Shown here piece after piece: positions 38,381 to 48,469 of a DNA stretch of 64,000 bases. The notes beneath the pieces were generated by a model. The model was given only the letters and a program-made list of their open reading frames with translations, did not search any database and was not told the DNA's origin. A program made the position numbers and the translations under genes. The stretch spans positions 374,001 to 438,000 of the forward strand of contig JAQFVV010006699.1 of NCBI GenBank assembly GCA_028023455.1. The letters run 5' to 3'. Each line of letters starts with the position of its first letter. The stretch's first letter is position 1. Source of the DNA: Epiperipatus broadwayi. Its lineage: Eukaryota; Onychophora; Udeonychophora; Euonychophora; Peripatidae.

Positions 38381-39778
38381 CTATTCCGCCCTCTTCAGTG
38401 CTCTTGCATTGAACGTTCCCTTTCCATGGGTCAACGCGAAGGCGTTGTTCCCATATGCCCTGACGATCTCGTATGGGCCCTCATAGATGTCGAGGAATTT
38501 TTTGTAGACGTTTTGTCCGGGTCGACTGACCGGGTTTGCTTTTACCATCACTCTGTCGCCCACTTTGAACGTATTCCGGATTGGCTTACTGGTCTGCGTT
38601 CGCCTTTCTCCCATGTGCTCCAATCTTCGTAGCGCTATCTGATTGTCTTGTTTCCTATCGATTTTTCCGGTTCGGATTGTGGGCATGTCATTGTATGGAT
38701 AAGGTATCGGTTGCCCATAATGGAGTCGGCTTGGTTCAAATCCGGTCGACTCATTCTTCGAGGAGTTGATCATTTCAGTGATCCGGGGAACCTCCCGGAC
38801 CCATTTTCGATGATCTCCCGCAGTGTACACACGGAATAACCGTCCCAATTCCCGCATTACTCGCTCGCACGGGTTGCTCTGCGGGTTCCGGATCGACGTC
38901 ATGTGGTGTTTGATCCCCGTTCGACTTATCCACTGCCTCCAAGTTTTCGACACAAATGGCGTGCCATGATCCGATAGGATGTATTTAGGCTTCCCGATGA
39001 TGGGAAACTGTTTTGTCTCCAACCATTTGATGGTTTGGTGCGCGTTGGCCCGGGCCATGGGGTACGCGGCGACCATTTTGGAACACAAATCGTATGCGAC
39101 CAATATATACCTCTTCCCCCCGGCCATCGGTAAAGGCCCGTAATAATCAATCGCCAAGGTGTGGTTTGGTTCCCGGATGATAATTGGTATCTGGGGTCCT
39201 TCATTCGACCGATTTAGCGGTTTGGTCCTCGCACAAACCTCGCACCCCCGTAATCTTGCGGCGATGTCCCGGTGCATTCCGGGCCAGTAAAACCAATTGC
39301 TAAGGTATCCCTCAGTATTGTTTGCTCCATAATGGCCGCGTTCCCGATGCGTCTCGTCAATCATCCGACCTCGCATTTCTTTCGGGATTACAATCCGGGT
39401 TTGTTTCCCATTCCCTGTTTTCCTTTGGAGTAATCCCCCCAGGGTAATACATCGGTCCCGATATTTCCATAGTGGACCCCCTTCGGTCCCTTCTTTCCTC
39501 TGGTCAGAGCCCGCCTTGGGCTTCCCTCCACGCAAATAACCTATTATTCGTTGGCAGTCCTCGTCCTCTTCCTGGCTCTTCCGAATGTCGCTTGCTTTAG
39601 GCCCTCCCTTCTTGTCTTGCCGGGTCATGGCGGCTATGTATGCGAACTCGTTTGCCTCTGCATTTGTCTGCGTTCCTACGGGGTAACGGCTCAGCGTGTC
39701 CGCGATCACGTTATCCCTTCCTTTGCAATATTCTACTTCATATTGAAACTCCTGCAGGGCTAAACTCCATCGCACCAA
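38381..39778 (-). CDS. Gypsy pol, C-terminal part: RNase H end and integrase
   Basis: 465 codons from an internal Met. Residues 1-30 are the end of RNase H and connector (LQEFQYEVEYCKGRDNVIADTLSR). A zinc-binding HHCC module follows with ETHRERGHYG and CEVC (about residues 145-190). The integrase core has D211 in AIDYYGP, D270 in LSDHGTPF and E305 in the CERV stretch. The D-E spacing is one residue shorter than is usual for D35E integrases, but all three acidic residues are present. The C-terminus has the GDRVMVK and GPYEIV blocks common after Gypsy integrases, and no chromodomain. Integrase inserts the DNA copy into the genome. The frame is separated from the upstream pol frame by a small indel at about 39825-39830, so it would not be made as one polyprotein. 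Confidence 0.93.
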   Translation of the reverse strand: MVRWSLALQEFQYEVEYCKGRDNVIADTLSRYPVGTQTNAEANEFAYIAAMTRQDKKGGPKASDIRKSQEEDEDCQRIIGYLRGGKPKAGSDQRKEGTEGGPLWKYRDRCITLGGLLQRKTGNGKQTRIVIPKEMRGRMIDETHRERGHYGANNTEGYLSNWFYWPGMHRDIAARLRGCEVCARTKPLNRSNEGPQIPIIIREPNHTLAIDYYGPLPMAGGKRYILVAYDLCSKMVAAYPMARANAHQTIKWLETKQFPIIGKPKYILSDHGTPFVSKTWRQWISRTGIKHHMTSIRNPQSNPCERVMRELGRLFRVYTAGDHRKWVREVPRITEMINSSKNESTGFEPSRLHYGQPIPYPYNDMPTIRTGKIDRKQDNQIALRRLEHMGERRTQTSKPIRNTFKVGDRVMVKANPVSRPGQNVYKKFLDIYEGPYEIVRAYGNNAFALTHGKGTFNARALKRAE

Positions 39779-39835
39779 TCTATTGTTTGTCAGGAAGCTT
39801 TTGTTTAGAAATTCCAGACTCCGGTCAGTTACTAA
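39779..39835 (-). other. Frame break inside the RNase H-connector region of pol
   Basis: The upstream pol frame stops at 39825-39827 right after the RVVSN stretch. The amino-acid text expected there continues in a different frame, which is open up to the Met at 39778 and beyond. A short insertion of a few bases accounts for it. This is not at a known slippery site, so it looks like a mutation and not programmed recoding. Confidence 0.85.
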
Positions 39836-41498
39836 CCACCCTCACTTTGGACCCGATCAGGTACTGGCGGAATTTTTTGAACGCCCATACTATGGCGAGG
39901 GCTTCTCGCTCGGTGACCGTGTATCTTCGTTCAGGTCCTTTGAGTAGTCGACTAATGAATGCCAACACTCTCTGTTCTCCCTCCGGCCCCTTCTGGTACA
40001 ATGTGGCCCCCAGCCCGATGTCGCTGCTGTCCGTCTGTACCCAAAACATCTGGTCGAAATCCGGGTATGTCAATATGGTTTGTCTCAGGAATCCTTCCTT
40101 TACTTTCCGGAAACTCAGTTCCTGCTTCTCATCCCACGCCCATGCTTGCTCCTTTCTTAGTAATTGTAACAAGGGCTCCATATCGTGGGAGAAGTTCTCG
40201 TAGAACTTGTTATAGAAGGTACACATTCCGAGGAATGCCTTAATGTCCTTCTTCTTCTTCGGGGCGGGGAATTCTTGGATCGCCTGGATCTTTTCGGGGT
40301 TAGGCCGCACTCCATCCGGGCTTACTATGTGTCCCAAGAACTTGACTTCCTGTGTTGCAAAATGGCTCTTCTTGATATTGATTTTGATCCCCTTCTGCTC
40401 GCATTCTTGGAGTAACCTTTCTAAGTGCCGACAATGCTCCTCGATATCATTGGACGCTATGATGATGTCGTCCACGTACATCGTCACAAATTTTTTTACC
40501 TCGTCAGATAGGGTTTGGTCCAGGCATTGTACCAAGCCTGCCCCACTGTTCTTTAACCCAAAGGGCACACGATTAAACTGGTACGCCCTTCCGTTATATT
40601 TGAATGCGGTGTACTTTCGGTCGTCGGGGTGGAGGCTCATTTGCCAGTAACTATTTGTTAAATCCATCGTGGAAAAAATCCGCTTGTTCCGGAACCTGGT
40701 CATTAGTTCGTTCATGACGGGTGGGGCGTTTGTATCCGGGATCGTTACCTTGTTTAGTTGCCTAGCGTCGAGGCACAATCGTATTGATCCGTCCCCTTTT
40801 TTCACAGCTAAGATGGGGTTATTGTATGGCGAGGTACATTTTGAAACGACTCCCCACTCCGTCACCTGCTCTAACTGGGTTTCAATTTCCTTACGGTATT
40901 GGAACGGGATCGGGTACGCCCTGGTCTGATATGGGTGGCCGGTGCTCAATCGGATCCGGTGTTCGTACCCCTTGATTACTCCCGGTTTGTCCGAGAAGAC
41001 ACTTTCGTACGCCCCCAATATCTCTTGAATCCTCTCTTTCTGCCCTTTGTCTGGTCCAGTTATTTCCTTGATTCTTTTTTCGATTTCCCCTTTTACCGCG
41101 ATGCATTGCAGCTTCCTTTGTCCTTCTGGTTCTTCGTCCATTTTGCTTTTGAAAGGCATTGTGACTGCACCGATCCTTGCTTGCTCGGTCCCATAATCGA
41201 TGTTACACTTAGCCATTTTCATGAAATCCGACCCTAATACTAAGTCATGGATTAAGCCCTCCAGTATTAGTACGACCTGGGTAAATTCCTGTCCTGCAAT
41301 GCTGATATTCGCCCATACTTGTTTGGTTTGTATTTTCGCCTTTTTTCCATTGGCCAGTACGATTTGGGTCCCTTTTAACGGTAGGATTTTTATCTCTGTT
41401 GGCCCTTGGGCGATCTTGTTGAAAACTTCCTGTGCCATTACGGATACTTGACTTCCCGTATCCAGCAAAGCCCTTGCATTGATCCCTTGGATTGACAC
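39825..41498 (-). CDS. Gypsy pol: aspartic protease, reverse transcriptase, RNase H
   Basis: 557 codons. Protease has LLDTG at residues 11-15 and a VLGSDFM flap-side block near 90. Reverse transcriptase runs from about 170 to 400 with ILAVKKGDGSIRLCLDARQLN, FSTMDLTNSYWQ, PFGLKNSG and the YVDD catalytic box at 341-344. RNase H has QTDSS with D490 and an ALAIVWAFKKFRQYL end. The first codon given (41498) is a GTG within an open frame; the frame extends upstream through QECPIID to the G tract at 41537, so translation probably comes from gag by a shift at that tract. Enzymes copy element RNA into DNA. The frame ends prematurely at the break described at 39779-39835. Confidence 0.95.
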   Translation of the reverse strand: MSIQGINARALLDTGSQVSVMAQEVFNKIAQGPTEIKILPLKGTQIVLANGKKAKIQTKQVWANISIAGQEFTQVVLILEGLIHDLVLGSDFMKMAKCNIDYGTEQARIGAVTMPFKSKMDEEPEGQRKLQCIAVKGEIEKRIKEITGPDKGQKERIQEILGAYESVFSDKPGVIKGYEHRIRLSTGHPYQTRAYPIPFQYRKEIETQLEQVTEWGVVSKCTSPYNNPILAVKKGDGSIRLCLDARQLNKVTIPDTNAPPVMNELMTRFRNKRIFSTMDLTNSYWQMSLHPDDRKYTAFKYNGRAYQFNRVPFGLKNSGAGLVQCLDQTLSDEVKKFVTMYVDDIIIASNDIEEHCRHLERLLQECEQKGIKINIKKSHFATQEVKFLGHIVSPDGVRPNPEKIQAIQEFPAPKKKKDIKAFLGMCTFYNKFYENFSHDMEPLLQLLRKEQAWAWDEKQELSFRKVKEGFLRQTILTYPDFDQMFWVQTDSSDIGLGATLYQKGPEGEQRVLAFISRLLKGPERRYTVTEREALAIVWAFKKFRQYLIGSKVRVVSN

Positions 41499-41503
41499 GT
41501 CGA

Positions 41504-42082
41504 TTATTGGGCATTCCTGTTTTCTCCGAGGTCCTTCCCCCCCCCATCTTGTGTTATATTGGCTATCCTGATCCCATCGTCCTCTTCTTGGTTAAAATAA
41601 TCATCGTTTTCGATTGCCTGTAATTTCTTCAGCACCCCTGTTATTTCGGTTTCCCTTTCAATGATTTGTTTGATCTCCCTGGGTAAGTTGCGTCCCGCTA
41701 TCTTAATTTGCTGCTCTTCTGGTATTTGATATTTGTCTATTTTTTTTAATCTTGCCACCTGTCGCTGGACGAAGGTACTGTATGTTTCCTCTTCTTCCTT
41801 CTTGTTTTGTTCGATTTCCCATCTTTCCCTTTCCTGCTGGGCTAATCCCCAATATCTTCTCATGATGGCCCTTTGATATTCCTCGAATGTCTCTGGTTTG
41901 TTTTTCATTGCCTCCCACCATTCCACAACTTCCCCTTGGATGTGGCTACATGCGATCGCTATTTTGGTTTCTTCGCTAAACTGCCCGCATGAAAATAACC
42001 TCTTCAGACTTTCTACATGTCGACACGGGTTCTCGTCTCCCTTTCCTTTGAAATGCTCGATTTTAATCCATTTTCCCTCCAT
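41504..42082 (-). CDS. Gypsy Gag
   Basis: 192 codons beginning MEGKWIKIEHFKGKGDENP and ending 384 bases from the 5' LTR side. The core has EVVEWWEAM, FEEYQRAIMRRYWG and a QERERWEIEQNKKEE stretch, the retrotransposon gag capsid pattern. It lacks a CCHC zinc knuckle, so RNA packaging would rest on basic residues. Near the C-terminus the coding strand has a run of nine G (41537-41545). Reading on in the -1 frame from there joins directly to the protease frame, so gag and pol could be linked by slippage or by a single-base length change in this run. Confidence 0.9.
   Translation of the reverse strand: MEGKWIKIEHFKGKGDENPCRHVESLKRLFSCGQFSEETKIAIACSHIQGEVVEWWEAMKNKPETFEEYQRAIMRRYWGLAQQERERWEIEQNKKEEEETYSTFVQRQVARLKKIDKYQIPEEQQIKIAGRNLPREIKQIIERETEITGVLKKLQAIENDDYFNQEEDDGIRIANITQDGGGKDLGENRNAQ
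41537..41545 (-). promoter_or_regulatory. G9 homopolymer at gag-pol junction
   Basis: Nine G on the coding strand at the switch between the gag and pol frames. It may be a slippery site for -1 frameshifting, a replication slip, or a sequencing length error; the sequence alone does not decide. Confidence 0.5.
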
Positions 42083-42446
42083 CCTGTTTGTTGTCTCATT
42101 GATCTTGATTTATTTGGCCTATTCTAACTTTTGTCACTACTGTTTACGGGTATGTGGTTCTTTTTACTTTTGATTTTAATCGTTTTATGGTGACAGCGAC
42201 TGATCGGCGTCTGCTCCCTTATCTCCTGCTATGTTTTATTTATTTTGTTTATTTTGCTCCGGTTCCCGATGTTTTGTTTACAGCTTTGCGATGTTTAAGA
42301 ATCGCTGCGTTATTTGTTCCGTTTGTTTATTTTCGTTCAAGGTTTTGTTTACATAAACATTTCCGCGTCTTCTCCCAGGTTCGGCCGCTTTTGCTAGTAT
42401 CTATATTTGCTTTATCTTTATGTTTAGAAGCGTCGTTTATACTAGC

Positions 42447-42464
42447 CTCACGTTGGAAGCGCCA
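42447..42464 (-). promoter_or_regulatory. Primer binding site (tRNA-Lys type)
   Basis: On the coding strand TGGCGCTTCCAACGTGAG starts one base after the 5' LTR. It matches the general TGGCGCCCAACGTGGGG pattern of lysine-tRNA-primed elements with a few changes; the tRNA itself is inferred. Confidence 0.8.
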
Positions 42465-42465
42465 A

Positions 42466-44517
42466 TGTAACCGGCGACCACTTTTGGTCCTTTGATAACC
42501 CGGCACAAGAGATCGAGGGCTCCGAAATAAACCTGACATAGCGTAAAGTTTTATTTGTTTACTCATATCGATAGTTATTCGCTATCCACATAAGGGGGCG
42601 CCAGATACGATTATTTAAGTGGATTTTAATTACTCGCATCACCTTACGTCATGTCAAAACGATTTCGAAGTCCGATCCCGCCCACTAGCTCAAAACTCCC
42701 AGCATAGACCAATAGGTAACTCAAGGCCGTAATACAGCTATTTCGAGGACGACTCCTCCCGGAAAAGACGCACTGTCCGCTAATGAAAAAATCAGCTTAA
42801 TTTTTTAATTATTCGATCACCGCATAAGATCATTAATTGGTTGTCATTAACCAATGCGGTGGTTTGTTCACGCCCCGAATACTAGGCTTAGAAGTTCATC
42901 CCTCCCGACATATCATATACAACATAATTATTTGACGTTTACTTCGATTGATTATAGACCCGCCCGCTCTTAAATCTATCTTAACTAAGGTTAAATAAGA
43001 AACATCGTGACTTACGGCACGATGTTGACATAATCAATAAAGGAAACAAATTAAATCTAAATTTAACTAAACATACTTTTAAAGATAAATTATTAAAGAA
43101 TAGATAAACTACGATTTTAAGTGTATGAAAAGATTTGAGAAATGCTCGACTGGTTAAATATTGAACAATTTTATTAGATGTGAAAAAAAACATTATTAAT
43201 TTGATTTATTGCACACGCGCACATACATTCACGCTCACAGAGAATCATAATTAAACATAGCACAATGTGAACATTGGAATAAAGTTCCTTTCTATTTGAG
43301 AAAATATATTATCTTTCCTTAGTTTCACTAAAGTTCAAAGTTCATGTTTACAAAGTTCTATGACTAAGATAAGTTATAATGACGAGGAAAGTTTTAAGAT
43401 TTGTTTATTTATGTTGGTTAATTACGAGATTTCCTTACGAGTTTATAAAGTGAGTGAGTGATCATAATATAAAACATATTTACCTAGGATTTGTTTTGGT
43501 TTCCGCACCTGGAGTGGTCCGCTTGCTTTCAATGAATATTGGATGGTCTGGACGAATTTGGGCAACTCTCGGAACATGATTTATTTTTATTGGGAGCATT
43601 AACTTCACACGACGATGTTATTGTAGTTTCATAGCTTCGGAGATAATTAGTAGCGGAGCGCCGATCAGTCACTGAAGGGTTTATTAGCCCCTCATGACAG
43701 TCGACGCCCTTAATATTAATTTCATAGTGATCATCTTGAATGCGGAGGAATAATATAAGTTATTTCAGAACAATGATCTTGATAAAATAAACAGCATAAG
43801 CATCGGAATAAAAATAAGCAATAACAACCGGATAGGATAAAAAAGAAAAAGCACCATTGAATAGTTTTTGACTGATATTTATACGGGGTGATCCTTATCT
43901 GAGGATCCAATCTACCCCCAGAGTTCCATGTTCCTGGAGCTGCCGTTCAGGTCCGCGTTTGAGGTCACTGTTCCTCAATCCTTGTGCTAAAGGCAATATT
44001 TGTTTCGAGACAATCTTTTGTTGCAATCTTATTCAACCAACCTTACTTCTTCACACCTCGAGTGCATGCGTGTGTGCGTGTGTTTTACAAGAACAATACA
44101 AGCTGTATTAAATTTAGAAGTCGAGCATTTAATCTTTTCCTCAAATCTTTTCTACAAGTTTTACTTTAGTTAACATTATAGTTCTAACATAAACATATTT
44201 AGTTACCCCGTGGCGTCTTCGAGTGACAATTATATTTTATTATTTAGGAGAGCAAATTATATTTATTATTTCTAAGAGTAAATTATATTTCTTTTATTAT
44301 TTCTTCGCGAAGGCTATTTTATTAATTTTTATTACCTGAAAGCTTTAATCATTTATTTGGACGTTTACTATCTGTATTTTATAAATGTATTTTATGAGAG
44401 GAAGAAAACTATTACAGACTACGAAAACAAATTACGAGTGTTTTAGGTTGCTTGCTGGTGTGTGTGTGTGTGTGATGTTTCCTAGGTTTAATATCGATGT
44501 AACACTATCTCGTTACA
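42466..44517 (-). repeat. 5' LTR (2052 bp)
   Basis: Near-identical to the 3' LTR, with small differences (for example around 42695, 42860 and 43780). It supplies the promoter of the element; no promoter box was assigned with confidence. Confidence 0.95.
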
Positions 44518-44833
44518 ATACAGTAACAATATTTTAAACAAATATATACCAATTTAATAGAAGTACTTTCAACTATCTATGTAGTCGTTGTCAACTAGAC
44601 TCAAATTGTATTAGAAAAAACCGTTACAAATGTAAACAAAAGCCAATATAAAAATTAATGAATTGTGGGAAAATTGATGTATGACGTATTGCTTTTGTTT
44701 ACATTTGTATCGGTTTTCTAATACAATTTGAGTCTAGTTCCGACTACATAGATAGTTGAAAGTACTTCTATAAATTGTATATATTTGTTTAAAATATTGT
44801 TACTGTATTAATTATTGATATTGTTTTGAATAG

Positions 44834-44835
<2 letters not shown>
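44518..44835. repeat. Main part of PLE-like foldback, interrupted on its left by the Gypsy element
   Basis: Arms of about 135 bp, 44518-44652 and 44688-44820, are inverted copies sharing ACAGTAACAATATTTTAAAC, GAAGTACTTTCAACTATC and TTGTTTACATTTGTA (one mirrored). The word ACTTTCAACTATC with TGTAGTC also occurs at 52510-52540, next to a PLE, so the foldback is probably a PLE terminal unit. TA tracts bound both sides of the original structure. Confidence 0.88.

Positions 44836-44911
<76 letters not shown>
44835..44911. repeat. (TA)n microsatellite
   Basis: About 38 TA units bordering the foldback on its right side. Confidence 0.97.
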
Positions 44912-44914
<3 letters not shown>

Positions 44915-45052
44915 AACATGCAGACACAAAAAAATTTGATATATGTTATTACTTCCCTGCTTGACAGGTATGACATTCTTAGAATTATTGACTAATTTAT
45001 TAACATTATTTGAAAAATAGAATGATACATTAAACAGTTCTTATATATATAT

Positions 45053-45320
45053 TGTAACGGTCAGGTTTGTACATTTGCTCAACAGACTGAGAGTCCAAGC
45101 CAGAGAAACAAAAGCTGACCAAGTCGGGATAGTAATACCCTACGTCTGATCAAACCTCAACTCTCTCACTCGTGCTTCCATGTCAACCCATCGCGAATGA
45201 CATGCCTGAGGTTAAATTCGATATCTTTTTAATCACTTCCACCAACAGCAAAGCAGTAAAACATGAGACGTCCACCCCTATTACATATTCTATTATATAA
45301 TTTAACTTGTGATTCATAAG
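45053..45320. repeat. Candidate LTR left end in a TA tract
   Basis: TATATATAT is followed by TGTAACGGTCAGG and then less AT-rich DNA, as at the other TGTAAC LTR starts. No GTTACA end was found downstream before the PLE at 48470, so the right boundary is open and only the left part is marked. Confidence 0.4.
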
Positions 45321-46439
45321 GTAACGAGCAAGTAATGAGACTGAGACAAATTTATATTTTATAAACTTAATATAACATTTAATAAAAATACTAAAGCATA
45401 GTAAATTGTGTATAGCTGGCTCACATGCAGGTGAGTATCTCAGGGTTATAAAATAATATTACAAAGCATTGAGTGGATTCTCAGGGTTATAAAATAATAT
45501 CATAAAGCATATGAATTTTTAATAAGCTTATGTCATCTTTCATGTCCTAATTCACGCTATGTTTTATATACTGGAAATCAGTTATAGCTAGCTAGAGTGA
45601 TCGATTTATTGATAAATGATAGAGATTATATTATTATTAAGTTTAAGATTATATCATTATTACTAAGTTTAAGATTATATTATTAATACATTTAAAATCA
45701 TATTATAGAGACATTTGCGTGATATATAATTGTTAGACACATAAACACATTAACTCAGATTCTAGATCGGATCAAAGCCGAAGTTACTTTCTAGGGAAAC
45801 TGAACTGAGATGTGGTGGCAGTTGAACATCAGATTCTAGTGCGTTATAAACTATAGTATCAGAATAATGCGCCTCGAATGCATTCTTAATTGAGGTTTAT
45901 TACCTAGTAAACGGTTCCCCTAACCGATCTGCGTGCTATAATGGAATAGGTCTTTTTATTAAGTGAACAAAAGAGTGGCTTATGAGCCCTTTGGAAATGC
46001 TTTGGTTCCGTTAAATATGAATAACTGTCAGATTTGCCTAAAGTTTCGAGGCGTGACTTGATGAAATACGAAGAAATGTCACAGTTGCCTAAACTTTCGA
46101 GGAGTGACTTGACGTGGAACAATCTTGAGGTGGGCCATTATAGACATAGCAAGTAGATATGCATATTTATGCAAATTAGCAATACATTCACAATGCTAAA
46201 TTAATATTTTATAAATTAATTACGCCAAAATCTTAGCTTCTTCAGTGCTACTTCCACCGGTCAGTTCATAAATGCTTATTAAATTATATGATAAAGGCGA
46301 TAATGAGAATCTGATTTAAGGTTTTTCTGCATAGCTACTTATTCTCTAATTAAATGAAGTTATAGCAAACTTAAGATTTTTTTTAGAACTGGGAACATTA
46401 GTTATATGTAGTATAAACAACATCTAATATCAAACTGAT

Positions 46440-46892
46440 TTTTAAATAATTTAAAATATGGGATAAAATAGCTCACGCAAAATATTGATTTTCAAATAAA
46501 TTACTCATCTTAAATAACTCGTCAAAATAGACCTTACTAATAATGCAAAATATGTTTTAAATAACTAATGCAAACCTACATTTTAAATAGCTTGCGTAAA
46601 ATATACTGTTTAAATAACTGGCAAAATACGTATTTTAAATCACTTACGCATATATAATTCTTAAATAACCTGGGCAAAATCTGCGTTTTAAATAATATAC
46701 GCAATATATACAGTTTAACTAACTTTAGCAAACATTTTCATTTTAGATAACTTGAGAAAAATATGCGTTTTAAATAATATACGCAAAATATACATTTAAA
46801 TAACTTTAGCAAAATATTTCCATTTTAAAGAACTTTAGCAAAACATTTTCATTTTCAATAACTTGAGCAAAGATGTGTTTTAAATAACTTGT
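46440..46892. repeat. Degenerate tandem repeat, unit about 30 bp
   Basis: A pattern close to TTTTAAATAACTTGCGCAAAATAT recurs about 14 times with variable spacing. Variants include AATAATATACGCAAAATATA and AATAACTTTAGCAAAATATT. Two interleaved variants, ACTTxAGC and ATATACGC, seem to form a higher-order pattern near 46680-46800. Confidence 0.8.
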
Positions 46893-47009
46893 TTAGGCAT
46901 TATAAATACCGATTCATTCTAGCGTAAATAATAGTTTTATTTCAGAAAGGAGTCTTGGCTATATCCTTTATATCGCAATAATCTGATATAATAAAAGTGA
47001 TTACTCACT

Positions 47010-47019
47010 CCCCCCCCCC
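47010..47019. repeat. C10 homopolymer
   Basis: Ten C in an otherwise AT-rich context, inside the LTR-like region that starts at 45053. Confidence 0.9.
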
Positions 47020-47379
47020 CGATAATTTATTAACACACCAGACTCCGTTCTGATAAAAACACAGCATAAATCAATAAACAGGAACTTAAAACTAAAGTTA
47101 GATGGCATAAGCATAAATTGCATAAAACGATCTATAAGATAATTTAGAAATAAGAATTTGTTGTATGGTTTGATAGAAACTAGATGTTTAGGATTATTTA
47201 AAACTATTAATGATCAAGCAAAAATTTTGAGAGTGCTCTAAGATTTAAATAAATTTAAGATAAACATTTTAATTGAACATTTAGAAAATATAATTAATCA
47301 TGGGATTTAGTTAGCTAGCTTTCATTTAGGATACATTTTCTTATGAAATTTAATATTTGGCAGCAATGATTTACCGGCA

Positions 47380-47900
47380 AAATGTTTAAGGCATTGTTCA
47401 ATATGCTTCTCTCTCTATTCAGTCAGGCTGGGCTTCTCTTTGGTTTTAGTCTGGATGTAGCTTTGCAAATTTATTTCTGTGGTAGCTTTCCCCATTTCTC
47501 TGGTCAGGAACTATCTGGTCTCTCAGGTACAGCTTCTTTCTTACTGTGCTGGGCATGGTGAAGGTTTTCTCTCATCGGTAGCTGTTCGTGGAAGAGCAAA
47601 TGGATGTCTCTTTGCCTTCTAGCCAATGGTCATCTTTGGAGCAGCTTGGATGGTGGCTTTTTAAGATTCAGCTTTCTTAAATGGCAGGAACAGTTTTCTT
47701 ATTTAACTTTCAGCTCTAGTCTTGAGAAATAATTTTGGCAGCAATAACACAATTTTCACAGCAACAGCAACAGGAAAAATTAATATGGATGATGATGGAT
47801 GGATGGAAGAGGACCTTGATGGCTATTTAGACCCTTTTTATACTATATTTTTGACAGTAGTTACCTCCTACTTTTAGTCATGCCACATCACCTGATGACT
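47380..47900. other. Less AT-rich patch without an ORF
   Basis: Composition shifts towards mixed bases, with phrases like TCAGGCTGGGCTTCTCTTTG and GATGGATGGATGG. No frame or RNA is recognised. It may be the far part of the LTR-like segment that starts at 45053. Confidence 0.3.
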
Positions 47901-48469
47901 AGTTCGAACTAGCCTTTAACCAAATATCCAGTTAGTAAAATATTTACTATAGCTAAATCTGGACTTGGAAAGGCTCTATTGTTTTAATTTACTTCATAGT
48001 TAAAAGATATATTATCAAGAGAATGGTCACAGCAATTTGTATTCATTTATGTCTGACTGAATATTATAATTGGTCTTTGTTATAATTTTTAACTAGGTCA
48101 AATTTTGGCTAAGATTTATTTTTAGAACGAAGTGTTAAAACTGATAAAGCTTTTTGCTTGTGTAATTTTAAACAAAAAGGAATTGAAAATTATCTGACTT
48201 GGAAATTATTTAAAATGAATACTGACTTAAATAAATAATTATTTAGAACGAATATTGAAAAATAAGTAATATTATAATTTTAAACTTATTATGCTGCTAT
48301 ATAGATAAATTTTAATTACACAGTTATGTTTATTTCAGTTTTAACAAATCTAACTGAATATGCTTGTATATAAATATTTGAGACTGTATTTTTATATTTA
48401 TAATTAATAGGACGATTATATACGCACATACCCTGCTATATTATAAGCTTAAAGGTTTTTTTTAAAAAA

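Larger units (their letters stand above)
36262..44517 (-). mobile_element. Gypsy-type LTR retrotransposon, nearly full length, 8.26 kb
   Basis: Minus-strand element in the order 5' LTR (42466-44517), primer site, gag (42082-41504), protease-RT-RNase H (41498-39825), RNase H end plus integrase (39778-38381), polypurine tract, 3' LTR (36262-38316). RT before integrase is the Gypsy (Metaviridae-like) order; the copia order is reversed. No envelope-like ORF follows integrase and no chromodomain is seen. Flanks are ATAT on the left and ATAC on the right; comparison with the uninterrupted opposite foldback arm supports a 4 bp target duplication with one later change. LTRs differ at roughly one base in a hundred by eye, so the insertion is recent. 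At least two frame breaks mean this copy is not autonomous as it stands. Confidence 0.95.

Noticed and set aside
39551-41451. Several plus-strand ORFs of 70-190 codons across the Gypsy coding region
   Set aside because: Shadows of the minus-strand gag and pol frames, which have clear domains.
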